Assembly (NCBI GenBank): GCA_964522445.1
Contig: CAZFUY010000033.1
Coordinates: forward strand, 1 to 25,575
Direction: 5' to 3'
From: CAZFUY01 sp964522445
Lineage (GTDB): Bacteria > Pseudomonadota > Gammaproteobacteria > SZUA-229
Length of the DNA: 25,575 bases
Made by a program: the position numbers and the translations under genes. Below are positions 8,912-16,481 of this stretch, piece by piece (position 1 is the first letter of the stretch; the number at the start of each line of letters is the position of its first letter). The notes under the pieces were generated by a model, which was not told the origin of the DNA, made no database searches, and saw only the letters and a list, made by a program, of their open reading frames with translations.

Positions 8912-8939
8912 TCGACATTATCTGTGCATTGATTACAAT
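8912..8939 (+). promoter_or_regulatory. Candidate sigma70 promoter for adk
   Basis: TCGACA (8912-8917) and TACAAT (8934-8939) each match consensus at five of six bases with a 16-nt spacer. Transcription would start near 8946, giving a leader of about 42 nt that includes the ribosome site AGAGGA (8971-8976) before the adk ATG at 8988. Confidence 0.5.
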
Positions 8940-8987
8940 CCAGAACACATAAATTCAGATCAGGACGTTAAGAGGACTCGCTCAGAT

Positions 8988-10241
8988 ATGAGAATCGTAC
9001 TTTTGGGGGCACCTGGCTCCGGCAAAGGCACCCAGGCACAACTACTTATTGAAGAACATGATGTTCCTCAAATTTCAACCGGTGACCTACTGCGTGCAGC
9101 AGTTATTGCCCAGACACCACTGGGCAGACAGGCCAAAGCAATTATGGATGCAGGCCAGCTTGTTCCAAATGAAATTGTGCTGGGCATGATACGCGAGCGC
9201 CTGAATAATCCCGATGCCAGCAATGGCTTTATTCTTGATGGCTTCCCTCGCAATATAGAACAGGCGGAAGCACTGGATGAATTGCTATCAACAATGGGCC
9301 AGCCCATTCAGACCGCACTACTGATCGATGTTGATTTCGATAGTCTTATGCAGCGCCTCACTGGCAGACTGACATGCGAAGGCTGTGGCACAGTATATAA
9401 CCTGTATACCAACCCACCAGTGATAGAGAACGAGTGCGATAAATGTGGCGATAAATTACATCACCGCTCAGATGACAATGAAGACACTATAGGTAAACGC
9501 CTGCGTGTCTACACCAGTCAGACCGAGCCGGTTATTGATTACTACCGCAACCAGAACAAACTTGCTTCTGTAGAGGGCAAGGGTGACATTAAAGATATAT
9601 TTAATAAAATATTGGTCGCATTAAAAGCAGCACGTCAAACCAGACCCTTATTTACATCACCTAAACCCGCACCAGCGCCTGTTGTTATTAAACCCGCAGC
9701 AGAGCCTGTAAAAGAAGTTGAACCTGTAAAAGTAGAAGCCGCACCTGTTGTAGAAGTAAAAGAAACGCGTGCCGAAAAAATTACAGAAGATAAACCACAG
9801 GCAAGCAAAGCCGAAGAAAAGATCAACACTCCGGCAAAAGAAAAAGAGCCTGCAAAGAAACCAGCAATAAAGAAAGCTGCCGTTAAAAAAGCGGCTGTAA
9901 AAAAAGACAAAACTGCCGCTAAAAAAGCAGCAAGCAAACCTGCAGCAGCAAAAAAGAAGGCCGTTGCAAAGAAAAAAGCTACGATTAAAAAATCAGCCGC
10001 AACTAAAACACCTGTCAGGAAAAAGCCTGGCGCTAAAAAGAAAATCGTTAAGCGTACAGGCACTACTGATTCTTTGAAGCAAATGCAGGAACAGCTTAAA
10101 GCCATCAAAGCAGAAATCAGGCAATCTGAAATGCGCGCTAATGCACTTCTGAAAATAGACGCACAAAAAGAAAGTGTTCGCAGCCTGTTCTCTTCTGGCT
10201 GGGAAAAAGAAGTTATTAAACGACTGAAAAAAATGAAGTAA
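8988..10241 (+). CDS. adk: Adenylate kinase with Lys/Ala-rich histone-like C-terminal extension
   Basis: Converts AMP + ATP to 2 ADP. Residues 1 to about 215 are a complete long-form Adk: P-loop GAPGSGKGT at 7-15, DGFPR at 84-88, and a LID with a zinc-type four-cysteine site C130, C133, C150 and C153. The next 200 residues are unrelated to Adk. First comes a Pro/Val/Glu/Lys linker (about 222-290). Then a very basic stretch (about 288-355) is built of AVKKAAVKK, AAKKAASKPAAAKKK and similar units like histone H1 or AlgP tails. A predicted coiled coil (about 360-395) and a basic end, KRLKKMK, follow. Typical Adk is about 215 residues, so this doubles the length. The frame is continuous with no sign of a frameshift. 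The core call is firm; the tail could bind nucleic acid or polyphosphate, which is inference. Confidence 0.93.
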   Translation: MRIVLLGAPGSGKGTQAQLLIEEHDVPQISTGDLLRAAVIAQTPLGRQAKAIMDAGQLVPNEIVLGMIRERLNNPDASNGFILDGFPRNIEQAEALDELLSTMGQPIQTALLIDVDFDSLMQRLTGRLTCEGCGTVYNLYTNPPVIENECDKCGDKLHHRSDDNEDTIGKRLRVYTSQTEPVIDYYRNQNKLASVEGKGDIKDIFNKILVALKAARQTRPLFTSPKPAPAPVVIKPAAEPVKEVEPVKVEAAPVVEVKETRAEKITEDKPQASKAEEKINTPAKEKEPAKKPAIKKAAVKKAAVKKDKTAAKKAASKPAAAKKKAVAKKKATIKKSAATKTPVRKKPGAKKKIVKRTGTTDSLKQMQEQLKAIKAEIRQSEMRANALLKIDAQKESVRSLFSSGWEKEVIKRLKKMK

Positions 10242-10288
10242 TCAGTATTTTATTAAAAGCTCAGGGATGGGCATTAAAACGTAATTAT

Positions 10289-10327
10289 AAAAAATGGCCG
10301 CTTATAAACAGCGGCCATTTTTTATTT
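10289..10327. terminator. Bidirectional rho-independent terminator
   Basis: A 13-bp perfect stem pairs 10289-10301 with 10311-10323 around a 9-nt loop (TTATAAACA). The GC-rich top is TGGCCGC/GCGGCCA, and the stem is flanked by an A-run on the left and a T-run on the right. It follows adk by 47 nt on the plus strand and lies beyond the stop of the convergent thioredoxin-like gene, so it can serve both. Confidence 0.9.
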
Positions 10328-10332
10328 GTGCA

Positions 10333-10485
10333 ATGAGAGCTTTGCATGAAATATTTTTTGTCATTCCGGTATGCTTTTGAGCCGGAATCCAGTAATTTCA
10401 ATCCAAAAAGATGTTAGATTCCTGCTAGAAGCACGCAGGAATGACAACAAAACCAGTGTGATTTTATTTCATGCAAAGTCTTCAT
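10333..10485. repeat. MITE-like element with 21-bp terminal inverted repeats
   Basis: The ends 10333-10353 and 10465-10485 are inverted repeats identical at 19 of 21 positions (core CTTTGCATGAAATA). Inside are two GTCATTCC-type hairpins: ATTCCGG/CCGGAAT at 10363-10369 and 10382-10388, and ATTCCTGC/GCAGGAAT at 10418-10425 and 10435-10442. GTCATTCC (10360-10367) also pairs with GGAATGAC (10438-10445). No coding capacity is seen. The GTCATTCC...GGAATGAC motif is a common dispersed repeat type in many proteobacteria. That this is a non-autonomous mobile element is inference; no clear target-site duplication was identified. Confidence 0.7.
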
Positions 10486-10503
10486 AATGAAATAAAGTCT
10501 AAA

Positions 10504-10890
10504 TCAGGCTTTGGCTTTAGCATCTTCCTCTGCTTTAGCTTCTTCAATTTCAGCCTTAACTTTTTCCATATCCAGTGTTTTAACTCTTTCAATCACTTCT
10601 TCAAGCCCTGACTCTGGCAGCATACCAGCTTCTGCAAAAATAATAATCTGTTCACGGAAAATCATCAGTGTGGGTATTGAGCGAATCTGGAAATGTGCTG
10701 CAATGGCCTGCTCATCTTCAGTATTAATTTTACCAAAGATAACATCAGGATGCTTTTCTGATACAGCTTCATAAATAGGGCCAAAAGATTTACAGGGTCC
10801 ACACCATGGCGCCCAAAAATCAACAACGACAATATCATTTTCATTAACTGTCGTTTCAAGATTGGTTTCGTTTAGTTCAATAGTCGCCAC
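10504..10890 (-). CDS. Thioredoxin-family protein with charged C-terminal tail
   Basis: Cytoplasmic thiol-disulfide protein of 128 residues. The active site is WAPWCGPC with C30 and C33, and the cis-proline is in RSIPT. The thioredoxin fold spans about 1-105; a tail of about 20 Lys, Glu and Ala residues (MEKVKAEIEEAKAEEDAKAKA region) is added beyond the usual 105-110. I chose GTG at 10890 over an upstream ATG at 10950. The GTG is preceded by AGGAGG at a 5-nt spacing and yields MATIELNETN, a normal thioredoxin N-terminus, whereas the extra 20 residues have no family match. It could act as a general reductant or a stress-linked thioredoxin; no neighbour fixes its partner. Convergent with adk across the terminator. 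Confidence 0.88.
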   Translation of the reverse strand: MATIELNETNLETTVNENDIVVVDFWAPWCGPCKSFGPIYEAVSEKHPDVIFGKINTEDEQAIAAHFQIRSIPTLMIFREQIIIFAEAGMLPESGLEEVIERVKTLDMEKVKAEIEEAKAEEDAKAKA

Positions 10891-11009
10891 ATTGGCCTCC
10901 TGAATGTCTCTACGGCTGTTTATGCCACATACTAATTGTGAAGTATACAATATTAATTATTTCTAATATATGGTCTGACTTAATAATTTCAACCCCAAAA
11001 CTGGAGCAT

Positions 11010-11104
11010 TTGACACAGAGCCACAGAGAAAGCATTAAGTGGATATTCTAATACAAAAAAATAGAATTTTTCTTTTCTCTGTATTCTCTACACTTCTGTG
11101 TCAA
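11010..11104. repeat. Imperfect inverted-repeat element between thioredoxin and ABC genes
   Basis: The left arm TTGACACAGAGCCACAGAGAAAG (11010-11032; it reads TTGACACAGAG then CCACAGAGAAAG) is mirrored by a right arm ending TTCTGTGTCAA at 11104, with a few extra bases in the right arm. A smaller pair, ATTCTA/TAGAAT, lies at 11045-11050 and 11062-11067. The element fills the space just past the ABC exporter stop and may fold as a long hairpin. Similar 'ACAGAG...CTCTGT' palindromes are common dispersed elements in environmental bacteria; whether this one is repeated in this genome cannot be seen here. Confidence 0.55.
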
Positions 11105-11120
11105 TTTTTTATATATAAAA

Positions 11121-12932
11121 CTAACTCTGCTGGCGCTGGCCATAAAGCTGCTTATACAAACCATCCCTGTTAACCAGTTCATCGTGATGCCCTTCATCGA
11201 TAATTCTTCCATTATCAAATACATACACTCGATCAGCCTGTTTTACTGCACTTAACCGATGGGCGATAATCAACGTTGTTTTGTTCTGTAAAAAGGCCTG
11301 TAGCGCTTTATGTAATCGATATTCAGTCTCAGTATCCAGTGATGATGTCGCCTCATCTAAAATCACCACTTTAGGATCCATTAAAATCATTCGAGCAATA
11401 GCCAGACGTTGTCGCTGGCCGCCGGATAAACGTATGCCATTACGACCCACAATGGTATCCAGCACTTCAGGCAGTTCTTTAACGACTTTATCTAGCTGGG
11501 CAATTTCCAGTGCATTCCACAATTTTTCTTCTTCTAAATCTCGCCCCATACTCAGATTGTTGCGAACAGTGTCATTAAAGAGAACAGGGTTCTGCAAAAC
11601 AGTGGCAACATTTTCACGCACAATATCAAGACCTATCTCAGTTATAGGAACCTGATCAAAAGCCAGACGGCCTCCTAATGCAGGGTACAAACCCAGAATA
11701 ACCTGCACCAATGTTGATTTACCACCACCACTGGCTCCCACTAGCGCAATCTTCTCACCCGCTTTAATCTCCAGCGAAACATCTTCCAGCACTGGCTCTC
11801 CCTCTCCATAGGCGAAGCGCACATGCTCTAACTGCAAGCCAACAGTGTGCTTGTCTTTGAAAGGATTTTGTTTATGAGGATATTGTGGTTCCTGCTTTAA
11901 TTTAAGCAGGTTATTCAGTCTTGCTAATGCCGCATTGGCAGAATAATAACTATATTGAATGCCCAGCACTTCCTGTACTGGTGACATCATGAACCATAGG
12001 TAAGCATACACTGCGAACATCTGGCCAATAGACAGACTGGAAAACACCACCATTAACATGCTCACCGCTCGAAATATTTCGAAGCCCATCAAAAACACAA
12101 AAAACGACAACCGATTCGCAGCATCACTTTTCCAGCTAAAGGATGCTGAACGCTGCTTTACACCCCGTGCCTTATCAATAACACGCAGGATGTAATGACG
12201 TTCTCTGTTACTGGCTCGAATTTGCTGAATAGCATCCAGCGTTTCAGCTAATGATTGCTGAAATAATTCAAATGAAATATTTTCACGCTTTTTCAGACTT
12301 TTAACTTTTTTGCCCAATACGGTAGTGAAATAAATAACAATCGGATTCACCACCAGTATAAATAAAGCCAACTGCCAGTGTATCCACAGCAATATGGCCG
12401 CCACCCCAATAATAGTCAGCAGGGCAACAACAAATTTACTCAATGCTGTGCCAATAAATACATCTATCGCTTCAACATCCGTCACCAGATGGGATGCCAC
12501 TGAACCACTGCCCAGAGTTTCATATTCCGCCATGGATATAAATTGCAGCCTTTGCAACAGGCTCTGACGAATACGAAAGGTTATGTCTTTGGCAATCCGG
12601 GTAAAATCACGTGTCTGCCAGACCACCAGTGCAAACGCAATAAAACGCATAAACATGGTTAATAACATTACGGCCAGAATATAAAGCACAGGCCCATGCC
12701 AGCTATCTGGAAACAGCTGGTTCAGCTCCTGAACAATAAAACCCGGTTTTTCCAATAACACTTCATCCACCAGAAGCGGCATCAGCATAGGAATAGGCAC
12801 ACTAATAATCGCAGCCAGAACCGCAATGATATGAGCCTGAATAAGTAGTTTTTTATGCGAGCGAGCCACGTCCAGAACATAGGCCCACGTATACTGTTTT
12901 ATATTTTTAGTTAAGTTTAAATTATCAGACAC
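11121..12932 (-). CDS. ABC exporter half-transporter (type I, fused TMD-NBD)
   Basis: Inner-membrane exporter of 603 residues, expected to act as a homodimer. The first 320 residues hold the six-helix ABC transmembrane domain (hydrophobic stretches near 33-55, 83-105, 165-205 and 276-315). The nucleotide-binding domain has Walker A GASGGGKST (399-407), Q-loop Q447, signature LSGGQ (502-506), Walker B VVILDE (522-527) and H-loop H558 in IIAHRLS. The architecture resembles MsbA and multidrug/lipid exporters, but the substrate cannot be read from the sequence, and no peptidase or accessory gene is adjacent. The start is GTG at 12932 with a weak ribosome site; no alternative in-frame ATG precedes the first membrane helix. 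Transcribed divergently from the HD-GYP gene. Confidence 0.93.
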   Translation of the reverse strand: MSDNLNLTKNIKQYTWAYVLDVARSHKKLLIQAHIIAVLAAIISVPIPMLMPLLVDEVLLEKPGFIVQELNQLFPDSWHGPVLYILAVMLLTMFMRFIAFALVVWQTRDFTRIAKDITFRIRQSLLQRLQFISMAEYETLGSGSVASHLVTDVEAIDVFIGTALSKFVVALLTIIGVAAILLWIHWQLALFILVVNPIVIYFTTVLGKKVKSLKKRENISFELFQQSLAETLDAIQQIRASNRERHYILRVIDKARGVKQRSASFSWKSDAANRLSFFVFLMGFEIFRAVSMLMVVFSSLSIGQMFAVYAYLWFMMSPVQEVLGIQYSYYSANAALARLNNLLKLKQEPQYPHKQNPFKDKHTVGLQLEHVRFAYGEGEPVLEDVSLEIKAGEKIALVGASGGGKSTLVQVILGLYPALGGRLAFDQVPITEIGLDIVRENVATVLQNPVLFNDTVRNNLSMGRDLEEEKLWNALEIAQLDKVVKELPEVLDTIVGRNGIRLSGGQRQRLAIARMILMDPKVVILDEATSSLDTETEYRLHKALQAFLQNKTTLIIAHRLSAVKQADRVYVFDNGRIIDEGHHDELVNRDGLYKQLYGQRQQS

Positions 12933-13072
12933 AGAGTTTTTATCTATCAGCCGGCTGGAAAAACATCAATTATTACACTATATTCAATATGTTACTGCTA
13001 ATTTTTAAAGGAAATAATGCACGGATAGCCAACTAAAACACTTTCAAAGTTAAATAAGCCGGATTATCACAA

Positions 13073-14245
13073 GTGTATCAACAAACAGAGAAAATCAAAC
13101 TACAACGAGAAGATATTGTTCTGGGAAAACCTATTCTCTGGAATATTTACCGCTCTGACGGCAATATCCTGCTAAAAAAAGGTTTAAGAATTACATCAGA
13201 AAAAAACCTTGAGCGATTAATGGAATCTCAGTTATTCAGAGATACCGACAATGAAGACTGCCCAGATGAGAAAACAGCAGCAACCAAACCCACAATAATA
13301 GAAAAACAAACACCTCAAAGCACAGCAAAACCCGGCAACCCATTTGAATGGATAAATTATTTCGCAACCCAGCTAAAAAAAATACTGGATAATATTTCTG
13401 ACGGTAAAACTGAAGGCGGCACACAAACAATCAAACTGGCTGAAAATATATTAAAACTATCTACATCCTATAGCGACCAGTTTCTGGCAGCTGTACATAT
13501 GTATTACCCTCAACCCTATTCATTAATGCAGCCGATATATAGTGCCATGCTTTGTGATTTAACAGCACAGGTATTAGGTCATCCAGAAGAGCAAAGAGCC
13601 TCTTTACGTGCCGCAGCACTTACTGCAAACTCAGGCATGTACACCTACCAGGACGCATTAAATAATCAACCCGGCCCACTAACAGTAGCTCAACGCGAAG
13701 AATTACACATACACCCCTATCAAAGCATACAAATGCTTAAAGATATTAATATTGAAGATAATGTCTGGTTAAAGGCCATCGCACAACATCATGAACGCAA
13801 TGATGGTTCAGGTTATCCTGCTGCCATTACATCCAATACTATCGGCGTTGAATCAAAAATAATTAGCCTTGCTGATAGTTACCTGGCAATGATTACACAG
13901 CGTGCCTATGGCGAAAAAATACAGCCAAAAGTTGCATTACAGAATATTTACAAATCAGCATCCCCGGAAGATCAGTCTATATTCCTGGCTTTTATTAAAA
14001 TACTGGGAATTTTCCCTCCCGGCACTTATGTAAAACTAACAAATGGTGAAATTGCTATTGTAAAAAAACAGTCAAAAAAAGATGGTTTAAGCTGTATTGT
14101 ATCCAGCATTAGCAAAAGTGATTTAAACCTTTTTAATATCCCCATTGAGCGAGACACATCGGATGATGAGTTTTCAATTGAAGAATTTTACACACCCACT
14201 AAAAAAATTAATATCAACCCCTTAACTCTTTGGGGCTATAAATAA
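13073..14245 (+). CDS. HD-GYP-domain protein with degenerate HD motif
   Basis: HD-GYP proteins normally hydrolyse cyclic di-GMP. This 390-residue cytoplasmic protein keeps the GYP signature HHERNDGSGYP (239-249), an upstream HP pair (H214), and LADSY with D268. The HDIGK segment that should bind the metals is ANSGM at 185-189, so the His-Asp dyad is gone, and the earlier helix His also appears absent. The N-terminal 60 residues (VLGKPILWNIYRSDGNILLKKG) look like the small beta domain that precedes HD-GYP in related proteins. The C-terminus has LGIFPPGTYVKLTNGEIAIV, typical of the family. GTG start, the only start before codon 50. Probably a catalytically dead sensor or scaffold, which is inference. 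The FGGY kinase gene begins 15 nt after its stop. Confidence 0.85.
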   Translation: MYQQTEKIKLQREDIVLGKPILWNIYRSDGNILLKKGLRITSEKNLERLMESQLFRDTDNEDCPDEKTAATKPTIIEKQTPQSTAKPGNPFEWINYFATQLKKILDNISDGKTEGGTQTIKLAENILKLSTSYSDQFLAAVHMYYPQPYSLMQPIYSAMLCDLTAQVLGHPEEQRASLRAAALTANSGMYTYQDALNNQPGPLTVAQREELHIHPYQSIQMLKDINIEDNVWLKAIAQHHERNDGSGYPAAITSNTIGVESKIISLADSYLAMITQRAYGEKIQPKVALQNIYKSASPEDQSIFLAFIKILGIFPPGTYVKLTNGEIAIVKKQSKKDGLSCIVSSISKSDLNLFNIPIERDTSDDEFSIEEFYTPTKKININPLTLWGYK

Positions 14246-14260
14246 TAGTAATTATTAACA

Positions 14261-15664
14261 ATGCCTTTTATTCTTGCTATTGATCAGGGAACACACGCAT
14301 CAAAAGCTGTTTTATTTTCTACAGATGGGCAACTTATTGAGTATGCAGAGCAAACTGTTAGTCTTTTACAAATAGATCATGAACGCATTGAACAGGATCC
14401 TGTAGAATTATTAAACTCTATTAAATCAGTTATTAAAAAGCTGGATGCGGATAAATTATCACAAACACTTTTTTGTGGCCTGGCCACACAACGTTCAACG
14501 GTTATTGCATGGCATGCGGATACAGGCTTACCAATAAGTCCTGCTATTAGCTGGCAGGACAGGCGCAGCAACAAGGATTTACAGCAATTCAAACCTCATG
14601 AAAATAATATTAAAAAAATAACAGGCCTGCCTTTGTCTCCTCATTATGGCGTGGGCAAGTTTCGTTGGTTATTAGAGAACAATCTAAATGTAAAAAAAGC
14701 ATTCAGCAAAAATAAATTATATGTTGGCACTTTGGCCAGTTATCTGATTTTTAATTTACTCAATGAAAAGCTATTCGTTGTTGATCATAGCAATGCACAG
14801 CGAACATTATTATTTGATTTAAAAACATTAAACTGGTCTGACAAACTTCTCTCTCTATTTAATATTAATAAAAAGATTCTAGCCAACTGCAAACCCGTTG
14901 AGTATGCCTACGGAAATCTTATATTTAATAACATACCTCTAACAATGGTATGCGGCGATCAGAATGCCGCTTTATATTCACAGGGTGCAGTTGATGCAGG
15001 TAGCGCAATTATTAATATTGGTACTGGCGCATTTATTATCGCACCCTGCCACAAAAAAATAACAGATAGTGATCTACTTTGTGGCATTGCCCAGAGCAAC
15101 AGCAGGGGTAGCTGTGAATATTTACTTGAAGGCACGGTCAATGGGGCAGGCTCAGCATTGAGCTGGGCGCAAAAAAAATATCCTGTTAAAAATTTATTTG
15201 AACAATTACCGCAATGGCTTGAGCAGGTAAAAACGCCAGGAATTTTTATTAACACTATTGGAGGACTGGGATCACCCTGGTGGAAATCAGCAAAACCAGC
15301 CTGCTTTATTCATGAAAAAAACCTTTCCATCAAATATAAATATGTAGCCATTATTGAAAGCATTGTATTTCTAATTCAGCATAATTTAGAGCTAATGCAG
15401 CAACATATCCCATTAACTCAGCTTAAGGTCAGTGGGGGACTTTCACAACTGGACGGCCTGTGTCAAAAGCTGGCAGATATCAGCACTTTGCCTGTAATAC
15501 GCATAAAAGAAACTGAAGCCACAGCCAGAGGCACAGCATGGTTAGCCGCAGGACAACCAGAAAACTGGGCTTTTGAACCGGCTGAAAGAAACTTTAAGCC
15601 CCAAAAGAACTCTGACTTAATAAATCGATATAAAAAATTTTCACAGGAAATCCGCAGTCTCTGA
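14261..15664 (+). CDS. FGGY-family kinase, glycerol-kinase-like with altered substrate residues
   Basis: ATP-dependent sugar/polyol kinase of 467 residues, somewhat shorter than GlpK (about 500). The N-terminal phosphate loop is AIDQGTHASKAV. AISWQDRRS (95-103) and CGDQNAALYSQ (231-241), with a GTGAF segment at 254-258, all resemble glycerol kinase. Against E. coli GlpK as I recall it, the glycerol-contacting R83, W103, D245 and F270 are kept (R78, W98, D233, F258). E84 is replaced by Ser79, and Y135 by His128 (SPHY in place of DPYF). The substrate may therefore be glycerol or a related polyol. It lies 15 nt after the HD-GYP gene and 58 nt before GDPD and GlpD-like genes, which argues for a role around glycerol phosphates. 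Confidence 0.85.
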   Translation: MPFILAIDQGTHASKAVLFSTDGQLIEYAEQTVSLLQIDHERIEQDPVELLNSIKSVIKKLDADKLSQTLFCGLATQRSTVIAWHADTGLPISPAISWQDRRSNKDLQQFKPHENNIKKITGLPLSPHYGVGKFRWLLENNLNVKKAFSKNKLYVGTLASYLIFNLLNEKLFVVDHSNAQRTLLFDLKTLNWSDKLLSLFNINKKILANCKPVEYAYGNLIFNNIPLTMVCGDQNAALYSQGAVDAGSAIINIGTGAFIIAPCHKKITDSDLLCGIAQSNSRGSCEYLLEGTVNGAGSALSWAQKKYPVKNLFEQLPQWLEQVKTPGIFINTIGGLGSPWWKSAKPACFIHEKNLSIKYKYVAIIESIVFLIQHNLELMQQHIPLTQLKVSGGLSQLDGLCQKLADISTLPVIRIKETEATARGTAWLAAGQPENWAFEPAERNFKPQKNSDLINRYKKFSQEIRSL

Positions 15665-15722
15665 GATAGCGACTACAATCAGATTATAAATAATAAATAA
15701 TTAAATAAACAAAGGTATCATC

Positions 15723-16481
15723 ATGGCTGTTCCCCATCTGGTAGCCCACCGCGGTCAAATGGAGCATTATCCTGAAAACACGCTGCTTGGTATTGAAGCT
15801 GCTCTGCAATGCGGAGCTGGCTATGTAGAATTTGACATACAATGCACGGCCGACGGAAAATTTGTAGTCTTCCATGACACAGAACTTGAACGCACAACAA
15901 GTGTCAGCGGCAACCTGTTTGAAATGTCCTACCAGGAACTGGAAAATATTCGTGCCCATGAACCTTCTCGTTTTTCACTGGCCTTTTTTAAAGAACGCAT
16001 ACCCAGCCTGGCGGATGTCATTCGTCTGCTACAACAATATCCCAGAGCCAAAGCTTTTGTAGAAATAAAAGAAGAAACATTAAATCAGTTTGGTGTCGAA
16101 AATATTATTCCTGAATTGCTTCAACAGCTGGACATTATCCACAACCAGTGCACCATTATTTCATTTCACTACGAAGCATTGCAATATGTGCGCAACACCA
16201 GCGATTATCATATCGGCTGGGTGCTACACAAATATGATGAGAAAAGTCATCAGCTAGCTAAAGACCTACAACCCGATTATCTAATTATTAACCATCGAAA
16301 ATTACCTGAAAATGAAAAGCCCTGGGTCAGTGACTGGCACTGGATGGTTTATGATATAACCGATCCAGAACTTGCTTTACATTATGCCAGCTTTAATATT
16401 CCTTTAATCGAAACACGAAACATCTGCTCCATGCTGGAACACCCAGTACTTGCACTAAACACCTGCGAACATGACCGATGA
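15723..16481 (+). CDS. Glycerophosphodiester phosphodiesterase (cytoplasmic, UgpQ-like)
   Basis: Hydrolyses glycerophosphodiesters such as deacylated phospholipid headgroups to sn-glycerol-3-phosphate and an alcohol. The 252-residue TIM-barrel protein begins directly with AHRGQMEHYPENT: catalytic His9 and Arg10, then E18-N19-T20. E36 and D38 (EFD) and H51-D52 complete the usual metal and catalytic set, followed by ERTTS. There is no signal peptide, so it is more like cytoplasmic UgpQ than periplasmic GlpQ. An AAAGG precedes the ATG. The 3' end overlaps the G3P dehydrogenase start by 11 nt, so product and next enzyme are co-translated. Confidence 0.92.
   Translation: MAVPHLVAHRGQMEHYPENTLLGIEAALQCGAGYVEFDIQCTADGKFVVFHDTELERTTSVSGNLFEMSYQELENIRAHEPSRFSLAFFKERIPSLADVIRLLQQYPRAKAFVEIKEETLNQFGVENIIPELLQQLDIIHNQCTIISFHYEALQYVRNTSDYHIGWVLHKYDEKSHQLAKDLQPDYLIINHRKLPENEKPWVSDWHWMVYDITDPELALHYASFNIPLIETRNICSMLEHPVLALNTCEHDR

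Noticed and set aside
9635..10108. A 157-codon open frame on the minus strand with many Phe, Ala and Leu residues.
   Set aside because: It is the exact antisense of the Lys/Ala-rich adk tail, whose AAA/GCA-type codons read as TTT/TGC on the other strand. No ribosome site or family resemblance was seen, and the adk frame is well supported.
10891..10950. An upstream ATG at 10950 that would lengthen the thioredoxin-like protein by 20 residues.
   Set aside because: The GTG at 10890 has a perfect AGGAGG at 5 nt and gives a standard thioredoxin N-terminus; the extra residues do not resemble a signal peptide or family sequence.
11011..11019. TGACACAGA here also occurs inside the IS256-family repeat at 25552, suggesting a related IS remnant.
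   Set aside because: The similarity is only about nine bases, in a different orientation relative to the element ends, and no transposase remains lie between 11010 and 11104.
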